Below are positions 9,179 through 17,797 of a stretch of DNA of 64,000 nt, piece after piece (position 1 is the stretch's first letter; each line of letters opens with the position of its first letter). Under the pieces are notes generated by a model. The model saw only the letters and a program-made list of their open reading frames with translations, searched no databases and was not told the origin of the DNA. The stretch spans positions 2,031,501 through 2,095,500 of the forward strand of contig NZ_JNLE01000003.1 of the NCBI RefSeq assembly GCF_000702945.1, read 5' to 3'. This DNA is from Clostridium sp. KNHs205 (GTDB lineage Bacteria > Bacillota > Clostridia > Lachnospirales > Lachnospiraceae). The translations under genes and the position numbers were made by a program.

Positions 9179-9557
9179 CTTTTTCTTTATGTCCTTTCAT
9201 ATATTTTTCCATGGCTATTACAGAATCCCTGCTGATTACATGTTCAATGGAACAAGCATCCTTATCTGCAATTTCTCCATCTATTTTCAGAATATCCACA
9301 AAGAATTTCTTGATAATCCGGTGTTTGTCCGAAGTGGATTTGGCTAATTCAAGTCCTTTCTCCGTCAGAAAGATTTCTTTGTATTTTTCATAATTTATAA
9401 GCCCTTTTTCAGCCAGTGAGACAATGGCACTGTTTGTGCTGGCTTTGGAAACACCAAGTCTCTTCGCAATATCTGATACCCGGGCACCTTCCTTATCAGA
9501 GGATAGTTCATAAATGGCTTCCAGATAATTTTCCATTGTAAACGTCAGTTTGTCCAT
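9156..9557 (-). CDS. DtxR/MntR-family metal-dependent regulator (first of three)
   Basis: A 133-residue winged-helix protein beginning with the family pattern ENYLEAIYEL, recognition helix VSKASTNSAIVSLAEKGLI, and dimerisation region with the metal-ligand segment DACSIEHVIS. Length fits MntR-like members without an FeoA domain. It overlaps the alpha-galactosidase start by 23 bases, an odd partner for a metal regulator. A 23-bp palindrome just upstream (9575-9597) is a possible self-operator. The metal sensed cannot be read from sequence. Confidence 0.88.
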   Translation of the reverse strand: MDKLTFTMENYLEAIYELSSDKEGARVSDIAKRLGVSKASTNSAIVSLAEKGLINYEKYKEIFLTEKGLELAKSTSDKHRIIKKFFVDILKIDGEIADKDACSIEHVISRDSVIAMEKYMKGHKEKDGKNSNI

Positions 9558-9574
9558 AAATAACCTCTTTTCTA

Positions 9575-9597
9575 AATATCAACATAAACTTGATATT
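9575..9597. promoter_or_regulatory. Palindromic candidate operator of the DtxR-like gene
   Basis: AATATCAA, seven bases, TTGATATT: perfect 8-bp arms located 18 to 40 bp before the ATG, where a repressor would block transcription. Confidence 0.6.
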
Positions 9598-9826
9598 AAT
9601 TGTTCCTTAACAAAAGTCCGAAACACTAGGATTTACTGGTTCCCGGAGCATTTTCTGTTAATTCTTTCATCAGTTTATCAGTTTGATAGGTTAAAATCAA
9701 TGAATATAATATTAAATTTATGATTACAATTATTCTTTCTTCTGATATAATGCATAGAGACATTAGTAATAAAGACCTATTTATTTACATTTATGTGTGG
9801 AACACAAGAAGAGGAAGTTCGGCTGT

Positions 9827-10312
9827 ATGTTGATTCGTGAAGCAAAACCAAAGGAAGTTAAGTCCTTGCTGGAGGCAGGCTATAAATTATGGAACAAGGG
9901 AAGAACCTTTGAGGAGTACTATAAAGATAATACCAGGGAAGACAGTTATGGAACCAGGTATGTATTAGAAGAGAACGGGGCAGTGGTGAGTTCTCTTATT
10001 TTACTGAGGCTTGGTCAGAAGTTTAATTGTGATACTTACGGCATCGGTTCTGTATTTACGGATAAAGCCCATGCCGGTAAAGGTTATGCAACTATTCTTA
10101 TCAATTCCTGTATTGGTAAGCTGCACAAAGAGGACTGTATCATATTCCTTTATTCCGAAATAGAACCTGCCTTTTATGAAAGACTGCATTTCAGGGTCTT
10201 ACCGGACAGACTACAGAAAAAGCCTGGCTGTTATTGTATGGCATCTTGTTCAGAAGCAGTCTGGGATCAGATTATACAGTCAGATATAGATAGTATACCG
10301 GATTATTTTTGA
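9827..10312 (+). CDS. GNAT-family N-acetyltransferase
   Basis: A 161-residue acetyl-CoA-dependent acetyltransferase. The fold is suggested by IREAKPKEVKSLLEAGYKLW at the N-terminus and the acetyl-CoA loop near VFTDKAHAGKGYATILINSC, followed by YSEIEPAFYERLHF. The ATG at 9827 has GAGGAAG at proper distance; an in-frame GTG ten codons upstream is less likely. Substrate unknown; single gene. Confidence 0.82.
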   Translation: MLIREAKPKEVKSLLEAGYKLWNKGRTFEEYYKDNTREDSYGTRYVLEENGAVVSSLILLRLGQKFNCDTYGIGSVFTDKAHAGKGYATILINSCIGKLHKEDCIIFLYSEIEPAFYERLHFRVLPDRLQKKPGCYCMASCSEAVWDQIIQSDIDSIPDYF

Positions 10313-10426
10313 TTTTTATAATATATAAAGCAATGCTTGAGTTATACTTGTAGAACACTGCTCTGTTAATAATTGACAAGCAGAAGCAATCGTTTTAAAA
10401 TAATTTTATCAGAGTATGTAGCCTTC

Positions 10427-10508
10427 ATACAGGTGAAACTGATTCATATTTAAGCTGTTTATCAATCTGAAAAGCTTGGATATTAGCAGAGGCACCTGTA
10501 TGTTTTTG
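10427..10508. other. Long-loop inverted repeat in spacer
   Basis: CATACAGGTG at 10427 is complemented by CACCTGTATG near 10494-10503, followed by TTTTTG. It lies in the 10313-10634 spacer and may be the terminator of the acetyltransferase gene. A TATAAT-like -10 before the next gene lies near 10582. Confidence 0.45.
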
Positions 10509-10634
10509 CGTTCTAAAGCATTCCTTTAGTACTGAGAGCTTGTACTCAATTATTGGTTTATTCACTTTAGCTGTGATTTGTTTATAATAAATTTTGTAGC
10601 CGGCAACGCAAAACAATCAGGAGGTAAATTAATT

Positions 10635-11381
10635 ATGTTTAGTACAATTGAAGTTGGAAAGAAGATAGCAGCATATCGTAAAGAAAGAAATATGACACAG
10701 ATGGAGCTGGCAGATAACCTGGGAGTAAGTTATCAGGCAGTAAGTAATTGGGAAAGAGGCAATTCCATGCCGGATATCTCAAAGCTTCCTGAGCTGGTTT
10801 CCATATTAGGCTGCAGCATTGATGAATTATTAGGTAACAGGAAGGAAAGTGAACTCTTTAAGAAAGTACTGGAGGGAGATGCGAAGGAATACGTTAAGGA
10901 GCAAAAAGTATCGGTAGAAGAACTTGCCTCCGCAGCACCTGCTCTTAAGCCAAGTGAGACGGAGAGTCTGGTTGAAACTGTTCTGGATGAGAATTCCGAC
11001 CGTATTTCATTAGAGGATCTGGTAAAGATAGCGCCTTTTGTAAGTGAGGAGTTCCTTATGGAATGGATCAACCGTATCGATGTGGTAGAGAATATAAAAG
11101 GAGTTACCGCATTGGCACCTTTCTTAGCGGAAGAGTCCCTGGATGTATTGGTTAAAAAGATAGCAAAAGTAGGAGAGCTCTCACAAATCAGTCCCCTGGC
11201 ACCTTTTCTTTCTGAAGAAAGTCTTGATACGCTGGTTGAGAAGGCCTTTGAAGAAGGTAAGATTGGAGAATGCACAGGACTCTATCCTTTCCTTAGCAGC
11301 CAGGCGGCAAAAAAACTGGCTGACCAATTTATGAAGAATGGCAATATGAAAGAGTTTGTTAAACTCGCACCTTTTTTATAA
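10635..11381 (+). CDS. XRE-family regulator with repeated APFL motifs
   Basis: A 248-residue DNA-binding protein. Residues 1-65 form a Cro/CI-type helix-turn-helix (IAAYRKERNMTQMELADNLGVSYQAVSNWERG). The rest is an unusual array of roughly 30-residue units, each built around APF(L/V)xEExLxxLV; I count four to five, the last being cut short at KLAPFL. These repeats may form an alpha-helical solenoid that senses a ligand or partner. The start is set by CAGGAGG 10 bases before the ATG. It precedes an ABC exporter pair and may control it; this is inference. Confidence 0.85.
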   Translation: MFSTIEVGKKIAAYRKERNMTQMELADNLGVSYQAVSNWERGNSMPDISKLPELVSILGCSIDELLGNRKESELFKKVLEGDAKEYVKEQKVSVEELASAAPALKPSETESLVETVLDENSDRISLEDLVKIAPFVSEEFLMEWINRIDVVENIKGVTALAPFLAEESLDVLVKKIAKVGELSQISPLAPFLSEESLDTLVEKAFEEGKIGECTGLYPFLSSQAAKKLADQFMKNGNMKEFVKLAPFL

Positions 11382-11382
11382 A

Positions 11383-11419
11383 TCGCAATAACTCGTTGCC
11401 TTGGTGTTATTGCGAAAAA
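11383..11419 (+). terminator. Hairpin directly after the XRE gene
   Basis: TCGCAATAAC pairs perfectly with GTTATTGCGA over a 12-base loop; only AAAAAG rather than T follows, so its role as terminator is unsure. Confidence 0.45.
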
Positions 11420-11683
11420 GATGGTATCTCGCATTTTTCCTTTGAACCGCTGCAGTTAAAGAACTGTAAAAAGGATGGGAATACTTGCGAACATATTCAT
11501 TTTAAGGGTAAAGGCGGTGCTCGTACAATCATTATTCAGAACAGACCTGGCAAAAATCCTACAAACAAAAATCATACAAGCAAAAATAATACAGATATAA
11601 ATAATACAGACATAAATAATACAGATATAAATAATACAGACAAAAATAATACGGACAAAAATCATACAGATAAAAGTCTATAA
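11396..11683 (+). CDS. Possible low-complexity protein (doubtful)
   Basis: A 95-codon frame beginning at TTG without a clear ribosome binding site. The first half has four cysteines (WCYC, NC, TC) and the last 35 residues are Asn/Thr/Asp/Lys repeats produced by a 15-bp tandem repeat. No family recognised. It may only be an open frame created by the repeat. Confidence 0.22.
   Translation: MPWCYCEKDGISHFSFEPLQLKNCKKDGNTCEHIHFKGKGGARTIIIQNRPGKNPTNKNHTSKNNTDINNTDINNTDINNTDKNNTDKNHTDKSL
11561..11682. repeat. 15-bp tandem repeat
   Basis: About eight imperfect copies of AATAATACAGATATA lie between the XRE gene and the ABC exporter pair. Confidence 0.88.
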
Positions 11684-11767
11684 GTATTTAAATTAGTCTT
11701 ATATATAAAGAACAGTAACAATTTACAGTTATTAAGTAAATTGTTACTGCTCTGGAAAAGAGGAGAG

Positions 11768-13417
11768 ATGAAAGAACTACTGCTGCGACGCAAGGGGAAA
11801 TTTATTCAATATTTATTTGCCACGTTTATGTTTATCATAGACCACTTCGCCCAGATGGGTATCTTCGTACTGATACTCCATGCCATCGAGAAGGGGGATG
11901 CCGGGAATTATTGGAAAATAATTATAATTACGGCTTTGTTTATCCTATATGCGCCCCTTAACTTCCTGATATCAAGGTTATTACGTATCCGCTATATGAG
12001 AGATACCATACTGGATGTCAGAAAACAGGCTTTTGATAAGATTATCAACATGCCTTTTAAGAAATTTTCTGCCAAATCAAAGGAAGTATACATATCCAAT
12101 CTGATCAATGATATCAATACCTTTGAGAATAAATTCTTCGTAAGTCTTTTAAATTACCTTATTAATATGGGAATGTTCATATTCTCCATATTAATACTTG
12201 TATTTCTGGACTACAAACTGGCCATAGCCATGGCCGCTCAGGCCGTACTGTTAACTGCACTGGCGGGGTTCTTTATAAAGAAGTCCACAACCTTGGAGCA
12301 GGAATTATCAGAGAGCAATGAACAGTTTACCACAGATATGGCAAATACCTTTAATGGGATGGAAATACTTAAATTAAACCACATAGAAGATAAATTCCGT
12401 GATAAGAGTATGGACGCAGTCGGCAGAATGGAAAGAAAGAAGTATGCTGCAGCTGTCTTTACCGACATGCAGAAATATGTTATCCGTATTATTTCATTTG
12501 CTTCAACAGTAGGGGTCATGATATATATGGCACATAGCTTTATCAATGGATTGACCTTAAGTATGGGAGGGCTGTTGTTCCAGCTGTGTTCTTCCAGCAG
12601 TAACTTTTTAATCAATGCCTTCCCAATGAGAAATCAGATGAAAGCCTCCATGACCATATACCATAAGATTGCAGACAGATCAGCGGAAACAATGGAAGAA
12701 GATAAAGGAAGCGTTGCGTTTAATTTACAGGAAAACATTTCGCTGAAACATGTGACCTTTCGTTATGGTAACAAAGAGATTCTGAAAGATGCAAGCTTTG
12801 TAATAGAGAAAGGAAAGAAATATCTGATTAAAGGAGCAAGTGGTGCAGGAAAATCCACATTAATAAATCTTCTTGCCAAAACCACCGAGGACTATGAAGG
12901 TGAAATCCTGGCAGATAATATTGAATATCATAACCTGAATGAAAAGTCCTTTCATGAAAAGGTGGCCTTCGTATACCAGGATGTTTTTCTCTTTGAAGAT
13001 ACCATCAGAAATAATATCACCCTGTATCAGGAGGTATCGGAAGAGAAGGTTAATTTTGCAGTCAAGGTCTGCGGCTTAGAGGGAATCTTTACTGATAAGA
13101 AAGCAGGACTTGATGAGATGCTGCTTGAAAACGGAAAGAATTTATCCGGCGGGCAGCGTCAGCGTATCTCCATAGCCCGGGCTATTGCAAAAGACGCACA
13201 GATTCTTTTTGTAGACGAAGGCACTTCAAGTCTCAATGAAGAACTGGGAAGAGAAATAGAAAAGGTATTTTTATCCCTGGACAATACGGTTATTGCCATT
13301 AGCCATCGCTATTATGAAGGGGTTACCGAAAATTATGATTATGTGCTGGAGATTAAGAACGGAAGAGTTCACCAGTTTCTGGCACAGGAATATTTCAACG
13401 AGGTGGTTGTATGTTAA
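11768..13417 (+). CDS. ABC exporter half-transporter, first subunit
   Basis: A 549-residue type IV ABC exporter subunit: six membrane segments in residues 1-300 and a nucleotide-binding domain after about 330 with Walker A GASGAGKST, signature LSGGQRQR and Walker B ILFVDEGTS, so the catalytic glutamate is kept. GAGGAG stands just before the ATG at 11768. Its last 7 bases overlap the start of the second subunit, pointing to a heterodimeric pump. Substrate could be a peptide, lipid or drug; no peptide precursor is evident next to it. Confidence 0.92.
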   Translation: MKELLLRRKGKFIQYLFATFMFIIDHFAQMGIFVLILHAIEKGDAGNYWKIIIITALFILYAPLNFLISRLLRIRYMRDTILDVRKQAFDKIINMPFKKFSAKSKEVYISNLINDINTFENKFFVSLLNYLINMGMFIFSILILVFLDYKLAIAMAAQAVLLTALAGFFIKKSTTLEQELSESNEQFTTDMANTFNGMEILKLNHIEDKFRDKSMDAVGRMERKKYAAAVFTDMQKYVIRIISFASTVGVMIYMAHSFINGLTLSMGGLLFQLCSSSSNFLINAFPMRNQMKASMTIYHKIADRSAETMEEDKGSVAFNLQENISLKHVTFRYGNKEILKDASFVIEKGKKYLIKGASGAGKSTLINLLAKTTEDYEGEILADNIEYHNLNEKSFHEKVAFVYQDVFLFEDTIRNNITLYQEVSEEKVNFAVKVCGLEGIFTDKKAGLDEMLLENGKNLSGGQRQRISIARAIAKDAQILFVDEGTSSLNEELGREIEKVFLSLDNTVIAISHRYYEGVTENYDYVLEIKNGRVHQFLAQEYFNEVVVC

Positions 13418-15030
13418 AGAAATTATTTCGCGCATTTCCCTTCCTGTTAGGCTCCCTGGTGGTGACGTTACTGTTAGTAGGCCTTGATGCAGTGGTAACG
13501 AGAAAGATGTTAGGAATGCTTGATTTTGCACTGGCTGGGGATCTTGCGTCTCTTAAGAAAGAGACACCATATCTTTTGGCAGGAGCGGTGCTTTTGGTAC
13601 CCTTAGGAATTTTAGAAGCCATGACCAGTAATTTCTACAAGAAAAAGAGCAATCTGAACATAAAGAATTACTATATAACAAGAGTCTTTGCAAAGAATAT
13701 CAGGGAATTCCAGAAAGAGAACAACGGAAAATACTTATCCTCCATGACCAATGACTTTAATACCCTGGAGATTAATCTGTTGACAGGTATCTATACGGTA
13801 GGAAGGGCATTAATGAATTTTCTGGCAGGCATGTGGCTGCTTTCAACAGTAGATTTACGAATGATACTCCTTGCGGTGGTTATTATATTAATCAATCTGG
13901 GAATATCAGCAATTACAGCAAAACCTTTAAAGAAGAATTACAAAGAAAGAAGTGATCTCTTTGATGGTTATACTTCTTATATCAAAGAGGTACTCTCAGC
14001 TTTTCATATAGTAAAAAATTATAATCTTCAGGATAAGGTTACGGCGGATTATTATCATAAGAGTGATGAGATACAGAATAAGGGCTTCCTCATTGAGAAG
14101 ATGATGTCTTTTGTAAATGCTTCTCAGAACTTTGTGATGAGCAGCAGTTTCTATGGAATCCTATGCGGAATTGGGTATATGGCAGTGACGGGTAAGATCA
14201 GCGCCGGCGGCTTAATCGTAATAATGGAGGGTATCAACCGAATGACCTTTCCTATTTTCGAACTGGCGGAAAGCTTACCAAAGCTCTTTACCTCCGGAGA
14301 TCTGATTGATAAGATTGAAGATTCCCTTAAGAATACGGAGACCTACGAGGAAACGGTATCATTGGAAGAGTTTAAAGAAGAGATTCGTTTTGAGGAAGTA
14401 GGTTTTCATTACGAAGATGATGAAAGACAGATCTTAAGAGAGATTAACCTGGATTTTAGAAAAAATGGCAAATACCTTGTTGTTGGTCCCAGCGGAGGAG
14501 GTAAATCAACCATGCTCCGATTATTCCGTAAATATGTAAATCCTACTCAGGGGAAGATACTTATCGACGGACATAACCTGATGGATGTAAAGAAAGAAGA
14601 TTACTTCGGTCTTATAGCTAATATTGAGCAGCAGGTCTTTCTATTTGAAGATACAATCCGGAATAACATAACCCTCTATAAAGAGCTGGGGGAAAATGAA
14701 ATCCAAAAAGCCATCAAAGATGCAGGCTTAAAGGAATTCATAGAAGGCCTGCCACAGGGGCTGGATACGGTAATCTATGACAACGGCAAGAACATCTCCG
14801 GTGGGGAGAGAAGCCGTATCGTAATTGCCAGAGCTCTTCTTAGTAAAGCCAGGATATTGTTGATGGATGAAGCTTTTGCATCCCTTGATATGGAAAGAGC
14901 AAGGGAAATCGAGAAGACCATCCTGAATCTTCAGGATATCACGGTTATCAATGTAAGCCATGTAATCTTTAAAGATACCAGAGAATGCTATGATAAAGTC
15001 ATAACTATAAAAGGAACAGCCTTTACCTGA
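13411..15030 (+). CDS. ABC exporter half-transporter, second subunit
   Basis: A 539-residue partner of the preceding gene with six membrane segments and an ATPase domain: Walker A GPSGGGKST, signature ISGGERSR (second glycine pair kept, Q to E change), Walker B ILLMDEAFASLD. Both ATPase domains look active. The two proteins share unusual segments such as VFLFEDTIRNNITLY, which suggests they arose by duplication. Translation is coupled by a 7-base overlap. Confidence 0.92.
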   Translation: MLKKLFRAFPFLLGSLVVTLLLVGLDAVVTRKMLGMLDFALAGDLASLKKETPYLLAGAVLLVPLGILEAMTSNFYKKKSNLNIKNYYITRVFAKNIREFQKENNGKYLSSMTNDFNTLEINLLTGIYTVGRALMNFLAGMWLLSTVDLRMILLAVVIILINLGISAITAKPLKKNYKERSDLFDGYTSYIKEVLSAFHIVKNYNLQDKVTADYYHKSDEIQNKGFLIEKMMSFVNASQNFVMSSSFYGILCGIGYMAVTGKISAGGLIVIMEGINRMTFPIFELAESLPKLFTSGDLIDKIEDSLKNTETYEETVSLEEFKEEIRFEEVGFHYEDDERQILREINLDFRKNGKYLVVGPSGGGKSTMLRLFRKYVNPTQGKILIDGHNLMDVKKEDYFGLIANIEQQVFLFEDTIRNNITLYKELGENEIQKAIKDAGLKEFIEGLPQGLDTVIYDNGKNISGGERSRIVIARALLSKARILLMDEAFASLDMERAREIEKTILNLQDITVINVSHVIFKDTRECYDKVITIKGTAFT

Positions 15031-15035
15031 TAAAA

Positions 15036-15716
15036 TCATTTGAATTCAGAGCTGTTATCTGAGTCAGAGTTATCATCAGAACCAGAGCAATTACCTGAGC
15101 CAGAGTAGCCATCGGAGTCAGAGTTATTACCTGGGTCAGAATAGCCATCGAAGTCAGAGTAATCATCAGAATCAAAGGAATTACCTGAGTCAGAGTAATC
15201 ATTCCAATCAGAGGGATTACGTGAGCCAGAGCAGCCATCCGAGTCCGTATTATCATCCGAATCAGAGGAATTACGTGAGCCAGAGCAGCCATTGGAGTCA
15301 GAGTTATCATCTGAATCAGAGGAATTACGTGAGCCAGAGCAGCCATTCGAGTCAGAGTTATCCTCTGAATCAGAGGAATTACGTGAGCCAGAGCAGCCAT
15401 TCGAGTTAGAGTTATCATCCGAATCAGAGTTATTATCCGAATCAGAGGAATTACGTGAGCCAGAGCTGCCATCCGAGTCAGAGTTATCATCAGAATTAGA
15501 ATTGTTATCTGAGTCAGTGGTATCATCTTCATCAGAACCTTCAAGGGCGGCGGATTTCTTTGACTCACAGAGGTCCTGCTGAGCTTGAATAGTTGCAAGT
15601 GTATCGCCAAGCTGATTGAAAACCGACGAAATAACTGCCAACTCATCTGATGAGTACATTTGTGAAATAGTGCAGGCTATAGCAGTTACTAAAGTAACAA
15701 GTTCACAGGAATTCAT
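15036..15716 (-). CDS. DUF6774-like protein with long Ser/Asp/Asn repeat tail
   Basis: A 226-residue protein. The first 65 residues (NSCELVTLVTAIACTIS...FNQLGDTLATI) resemble the small DUF6774 proteins of Firmicutes, normally about 60-70 residues long. The rest is a hydrophilic tail of 18-residue units (SDSDDNSDSNGCSGSRNS), coded by a 54-bp DNA repeat, similar in composition to serine-aspartate surface repeats. No signal peptide or LPXTG is seen. The ATG at 15716 has AGGAGGAG upstream. A frame continues 26 codons further upstream without a site. Function unknown. Confidence 0.7.
   Translation of the reverse strand: MNSCELVTLVTAIACTISQMYSSDELAVISSVFNQLGDTLATIQAQQDLCESKKSAALEGSDEDDTTDSDNNSNSDDNSDSDGSSGSRNSSDSDNNSDSDDNSNSNGCSGSRNSSDSEDNSDSNGCSGSRNSSDSDDNSDSNGCSGSRNSSDSDDNTDSDGCSGSRNPSDWNDYSDSGNSFDSDDYSDFDGYSDPGNNSDSDGYSGSGNCSGSDDNSDSDNSSEFK
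15045..15535. repeat. 54-bp coding tandem repeat
   Basis: Units containing GAGGAATTACGTGAGCCAGA recur every 54 bp, with longer and degenerate units at both edges. Because 54 is a multiple of three, copy changes preserve the reading frame. Confidence 0.9.
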
Positions 15717-15970
15717 AGCTCCTCCTAATCCGCCGTTCGGTTCATAGTGTACCGAGACAAAAATGGCCTGCCTGCTGAATGGATTACTTGCCACAAAAGA
15801 AATGCTTATGGCTCAGTAGCTTCTAAATCGTTCTGTAAATAAGACAGGTTGATTATTATATATATACGGGGACAGGAATCATAACATGCCTAAGTTCAGT
15901 GAAATTCACAATAAATACATAGATAGAAAGTCTATTGTTAATACTAAAAGGGTATAGCAAGAAAAATTTC

Positions 15971-15999
15971 TTGTATTTAACAGGAGCATTTGTTATAAT
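15971..15999 (+). promoter_or_regulatory. Promoter of the hflX leader
   Basis: TTGTAT, 17-bp spacer and TATAAT give a near-consensus promoter; start is expected near 16006, about 255 bases before hflX. The earlier part of the 15717-16031 spacer shows nothing else. Confidence 0.8.
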
Positions 16000-16031
16000 A
16001 ACCCTAGTTGATTAAAGGAGGTACTACAAGA

Positions 16032-16073
16032 ATGTGGATTATTAAATTTCGTTTATTATCTTTTTGCCGCTAA
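16032..16073 (+). CDS. Leader peptide MWIIKFRLLSFCR upstream of hflX
   Basis: A 13-codon frame with a very strong site (AAAGGAGG, 11 bases before ATG) placed about 25 bases after the predicted transcription start. It contains Lys-Phe-Arg, a (+)X(+) motif of the type at which macrolide-bound ribosomes are known to stall. Followed by a terminator before hflX, it looks like the upstream frame of an antibiotic-responsive attenuator, as described for hflXr in Listeria. The reading of the sequence is direct; the role is inference. Confidence 0.7.
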   Translation: MWIIKFRLLSFCR

Positions 16074-16089
16074 TTTCATAGTGCTTAAA

Positions 16090-16104
16090 GCTCTGCCTGT
16101 CAGA
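16090..16104 (+). promoter_or_regulatory. Small leader hairpin
   Basis: CTCTG and CAGAG pair 17 bases after the leader stop; a candidate alternative structure in the attenuator. Confidence 0.35.
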
Positions 16105-16169
16105 GAGTGAAACGGGATAAGTCTGCCTTTTTGTAATACACATCGGTTTAAATAGTGTAATAGAAAGAA

Positions 16170-16200
16170 GAAGAAGGAGAAGAACACCTTCTTTTTTTCG
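16170..16200 (+). terminator. Attenuator terminator before hflX
   Basis: AAGAAGG pairs with CCTTCTT over a 9-base loop and is followed by TTTTT; it lies within the leader, about 60 bases before the hflX start, so it can only act as a conditional terminator. Confidence 0.7.
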
Positions 16201-16260
16201 TGCATATTTTTCTTGCTCTAAAATAAATAACAGGCAGAGACTTGGAAAGGAAAAATCTGT

Positions 16261-17553
16261 ATGATGAATAAAGAAAAAGTCCTCCTTGCCGGAGGTAAAT
16301 TAAAAAATGACGACAACTTCCAGGCGTCCATGGAGGAATTAAGAGAACTTACTTTTGCCTGTGACATGGAAGTGGTGGGAGAAGTAACACAGAATCTGGA
16401 TAGAATTCACGCTGATATCTATTTTGGAAAAGGAAAAGCAGAAGAATTAAAAGAACTCTTTGAAGAACAAGAAGCGGAGTTAGTTGTCTTTAACGATGAG
16501 CTGTCACCCTCCCAGACAAGAAACCTGGAGAGGTTTTTAGGCTGCAGAGTAGTAGACCGCGCGGTGCTGATTATGGATATCTTCGCAAGAAGGGCAAAAA
16601 CCAGAGAAGCACAACTTCAGGTAGAAGCTGCAAGACTTAAATATCTGCTGCCAAGACTGTCGGGAATGGGAATTAATATGAACCGGCAGGGAGGCGGCTC
16701 AGGACTTCACAATAAAGGAACCGGAGAGACGAAGCTGGAACTGGACAGAAGAAAGATAGAAGAGAGAATTGCAAGACTGGAACGAGAGCTGGAAGAACTG
16801 GTAGGAAGAAGACAGAACCAGAGACAAAAGCGGGAGAAGAACGAAGTTCCGTTAGCAGCTCTGGTAGGCTATACCAATGCTGGCAAGTCAACTGTAATGA
16901 ACGGAGTACTAAAGCTGATGGGAAGTGCAGAAGAAAAACTGGTATTAGAGAAAGATATGCTCTTTGCCACCTTGGAAACCTCAGTAAGAAAGGTATTAAC
17001 AGAGGACAACAAAAGCTTTCTCCTAACAGATACCGTAGGTTTTATCAGCAGGCTGCCTCACCACCTTATCAAAGCCTTCCGCTCAACCCTGGAAGAAGTA
17101 TTAATGGCTGACTTACTAGTACAGGTCATAGATGTATCTGACAAAGAGCATGCAAGAGAAGCCGAGGTTACCAGAAAGACCCTGGAAGAACTGGGAGCCG
17201 GAAATATACCTGTACTCTATGTCTATAACAAGATAGATAAATTGACCGAAGAAGAATACAGCAGTATAAGAGACACCTGTAAAGAAGAGAACAGTATCTT
17301 CCTGTCGGCAAAATCAGCAGAAGATTTAAAAAGACTGATAGAGGTTATTGCAGAGAGGCTCTTTAAGGAAAATGTAACAATAAATCTTCGAATAAATTAC
17401 AGTGACAGCAAGTGGGTAGCCTACCTAAAAGAAAATACCTCTGTAAGCAGCCTTAACTATGCCGAAGACGGAATCTATATAACCACTAATTGTAGCAGAG
17501 CAATTTATGAAAAACATTTCAAGGATTCAGAATATATGGTAACTACAGTCTAG
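16261..17553 (+). CDS. hflX: Ribosome-associated GTPase HflX
   Basis: HflX binds the 50S subunit and splits stalled or stressed ribosomes; the HflXr branch gives resistance to macrolides and lincosamides. The 430 residues show the N-terminal HflX domain, the glycine-rich linker (GMGINMNRQGGGSGLHNKGTGE) and the coiled coil, then a G domain with G1 GYTNAGKST, G3 DTVGF and G4 NKID, and a C-terminal domain. The start has AAAGGAAAAA upstream. The attenuator leader in front argues that expression responds to translation inhibitors. Canonical HflX and HflXr cannot be told apart without a tree. Confidence 0.95.
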   Translation: MMNKEKVLLAGGKLKNDDNFQASMEELRELTFACDMEVVGEVTQNLDRIHADIYFGKGKAEELKELFEEQEAELVVFNDELSPSQTRNLERFLGCRVVDRAVLIMDIFARRAKTREAQLQVEAARLKYLLPRLSGMGINMNRQGGGSGLHNKGTGETKLELDRRKIEERIARLERELEELVGRRQNQRQKREKNEVPLAALVGYTNAGKSTVMNGVLKLMGSAEEKLVLEKDMLFATLETSVRKVLTEDNKSFLLTDTVGFISRLPHHLIKAFRSTLEEVLMADLLVQVIDVSDKEHAREAEVTRKTLEELGAGNIPVLYVYNKIDKLTEEEYSSIRDTCKEENSIFLSAKSAEDLKRLIEVIAERLFKENVTINLRINYSDSKWVAYLKENTSVSSLNYAEDGIYITTNCSRAIYEKHFKDSEYMVTTV

Positions 17554-17797
17554 TATTAAGATTTAAATGAGATTACTTATAGCTGATAAGCATTACAACT
17601 AGTGGTGCAAAATATCTTATAAATTTTTTCTTTTTATATTATTATTATTATTATTACAGAACACATTACTTGTAAACACAAAGCTTATGCCACCATGTTG
17701 CAATGAGCTCAAGCACGCCATGCTTATATAGGTAACGATTAATAGTATTTATAAACAAAGACAAGAAGAGCATAATTATTTGCAATATATATAACCA

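Noticed and set aside
10733..11275. Minus-strand 180-codon frame
   Set aside because: Shadow of the XRE regulator on the other strand; Ser-rich composition typical of antisense frames.
15045..15535. Repeat array considered as CRISPR
   Set aside because: Repeats are directly adjacent with no unique spacers, lie within a coding frame, and no cas genes are near.
15023..15646. Alternative frames through the 54-bp repeat array, on both strands
   Set aside because: Repeat units that are a multiple of three keep all frames open; only the frame joined to the DUF6774-like start with AGGAGG is supported.
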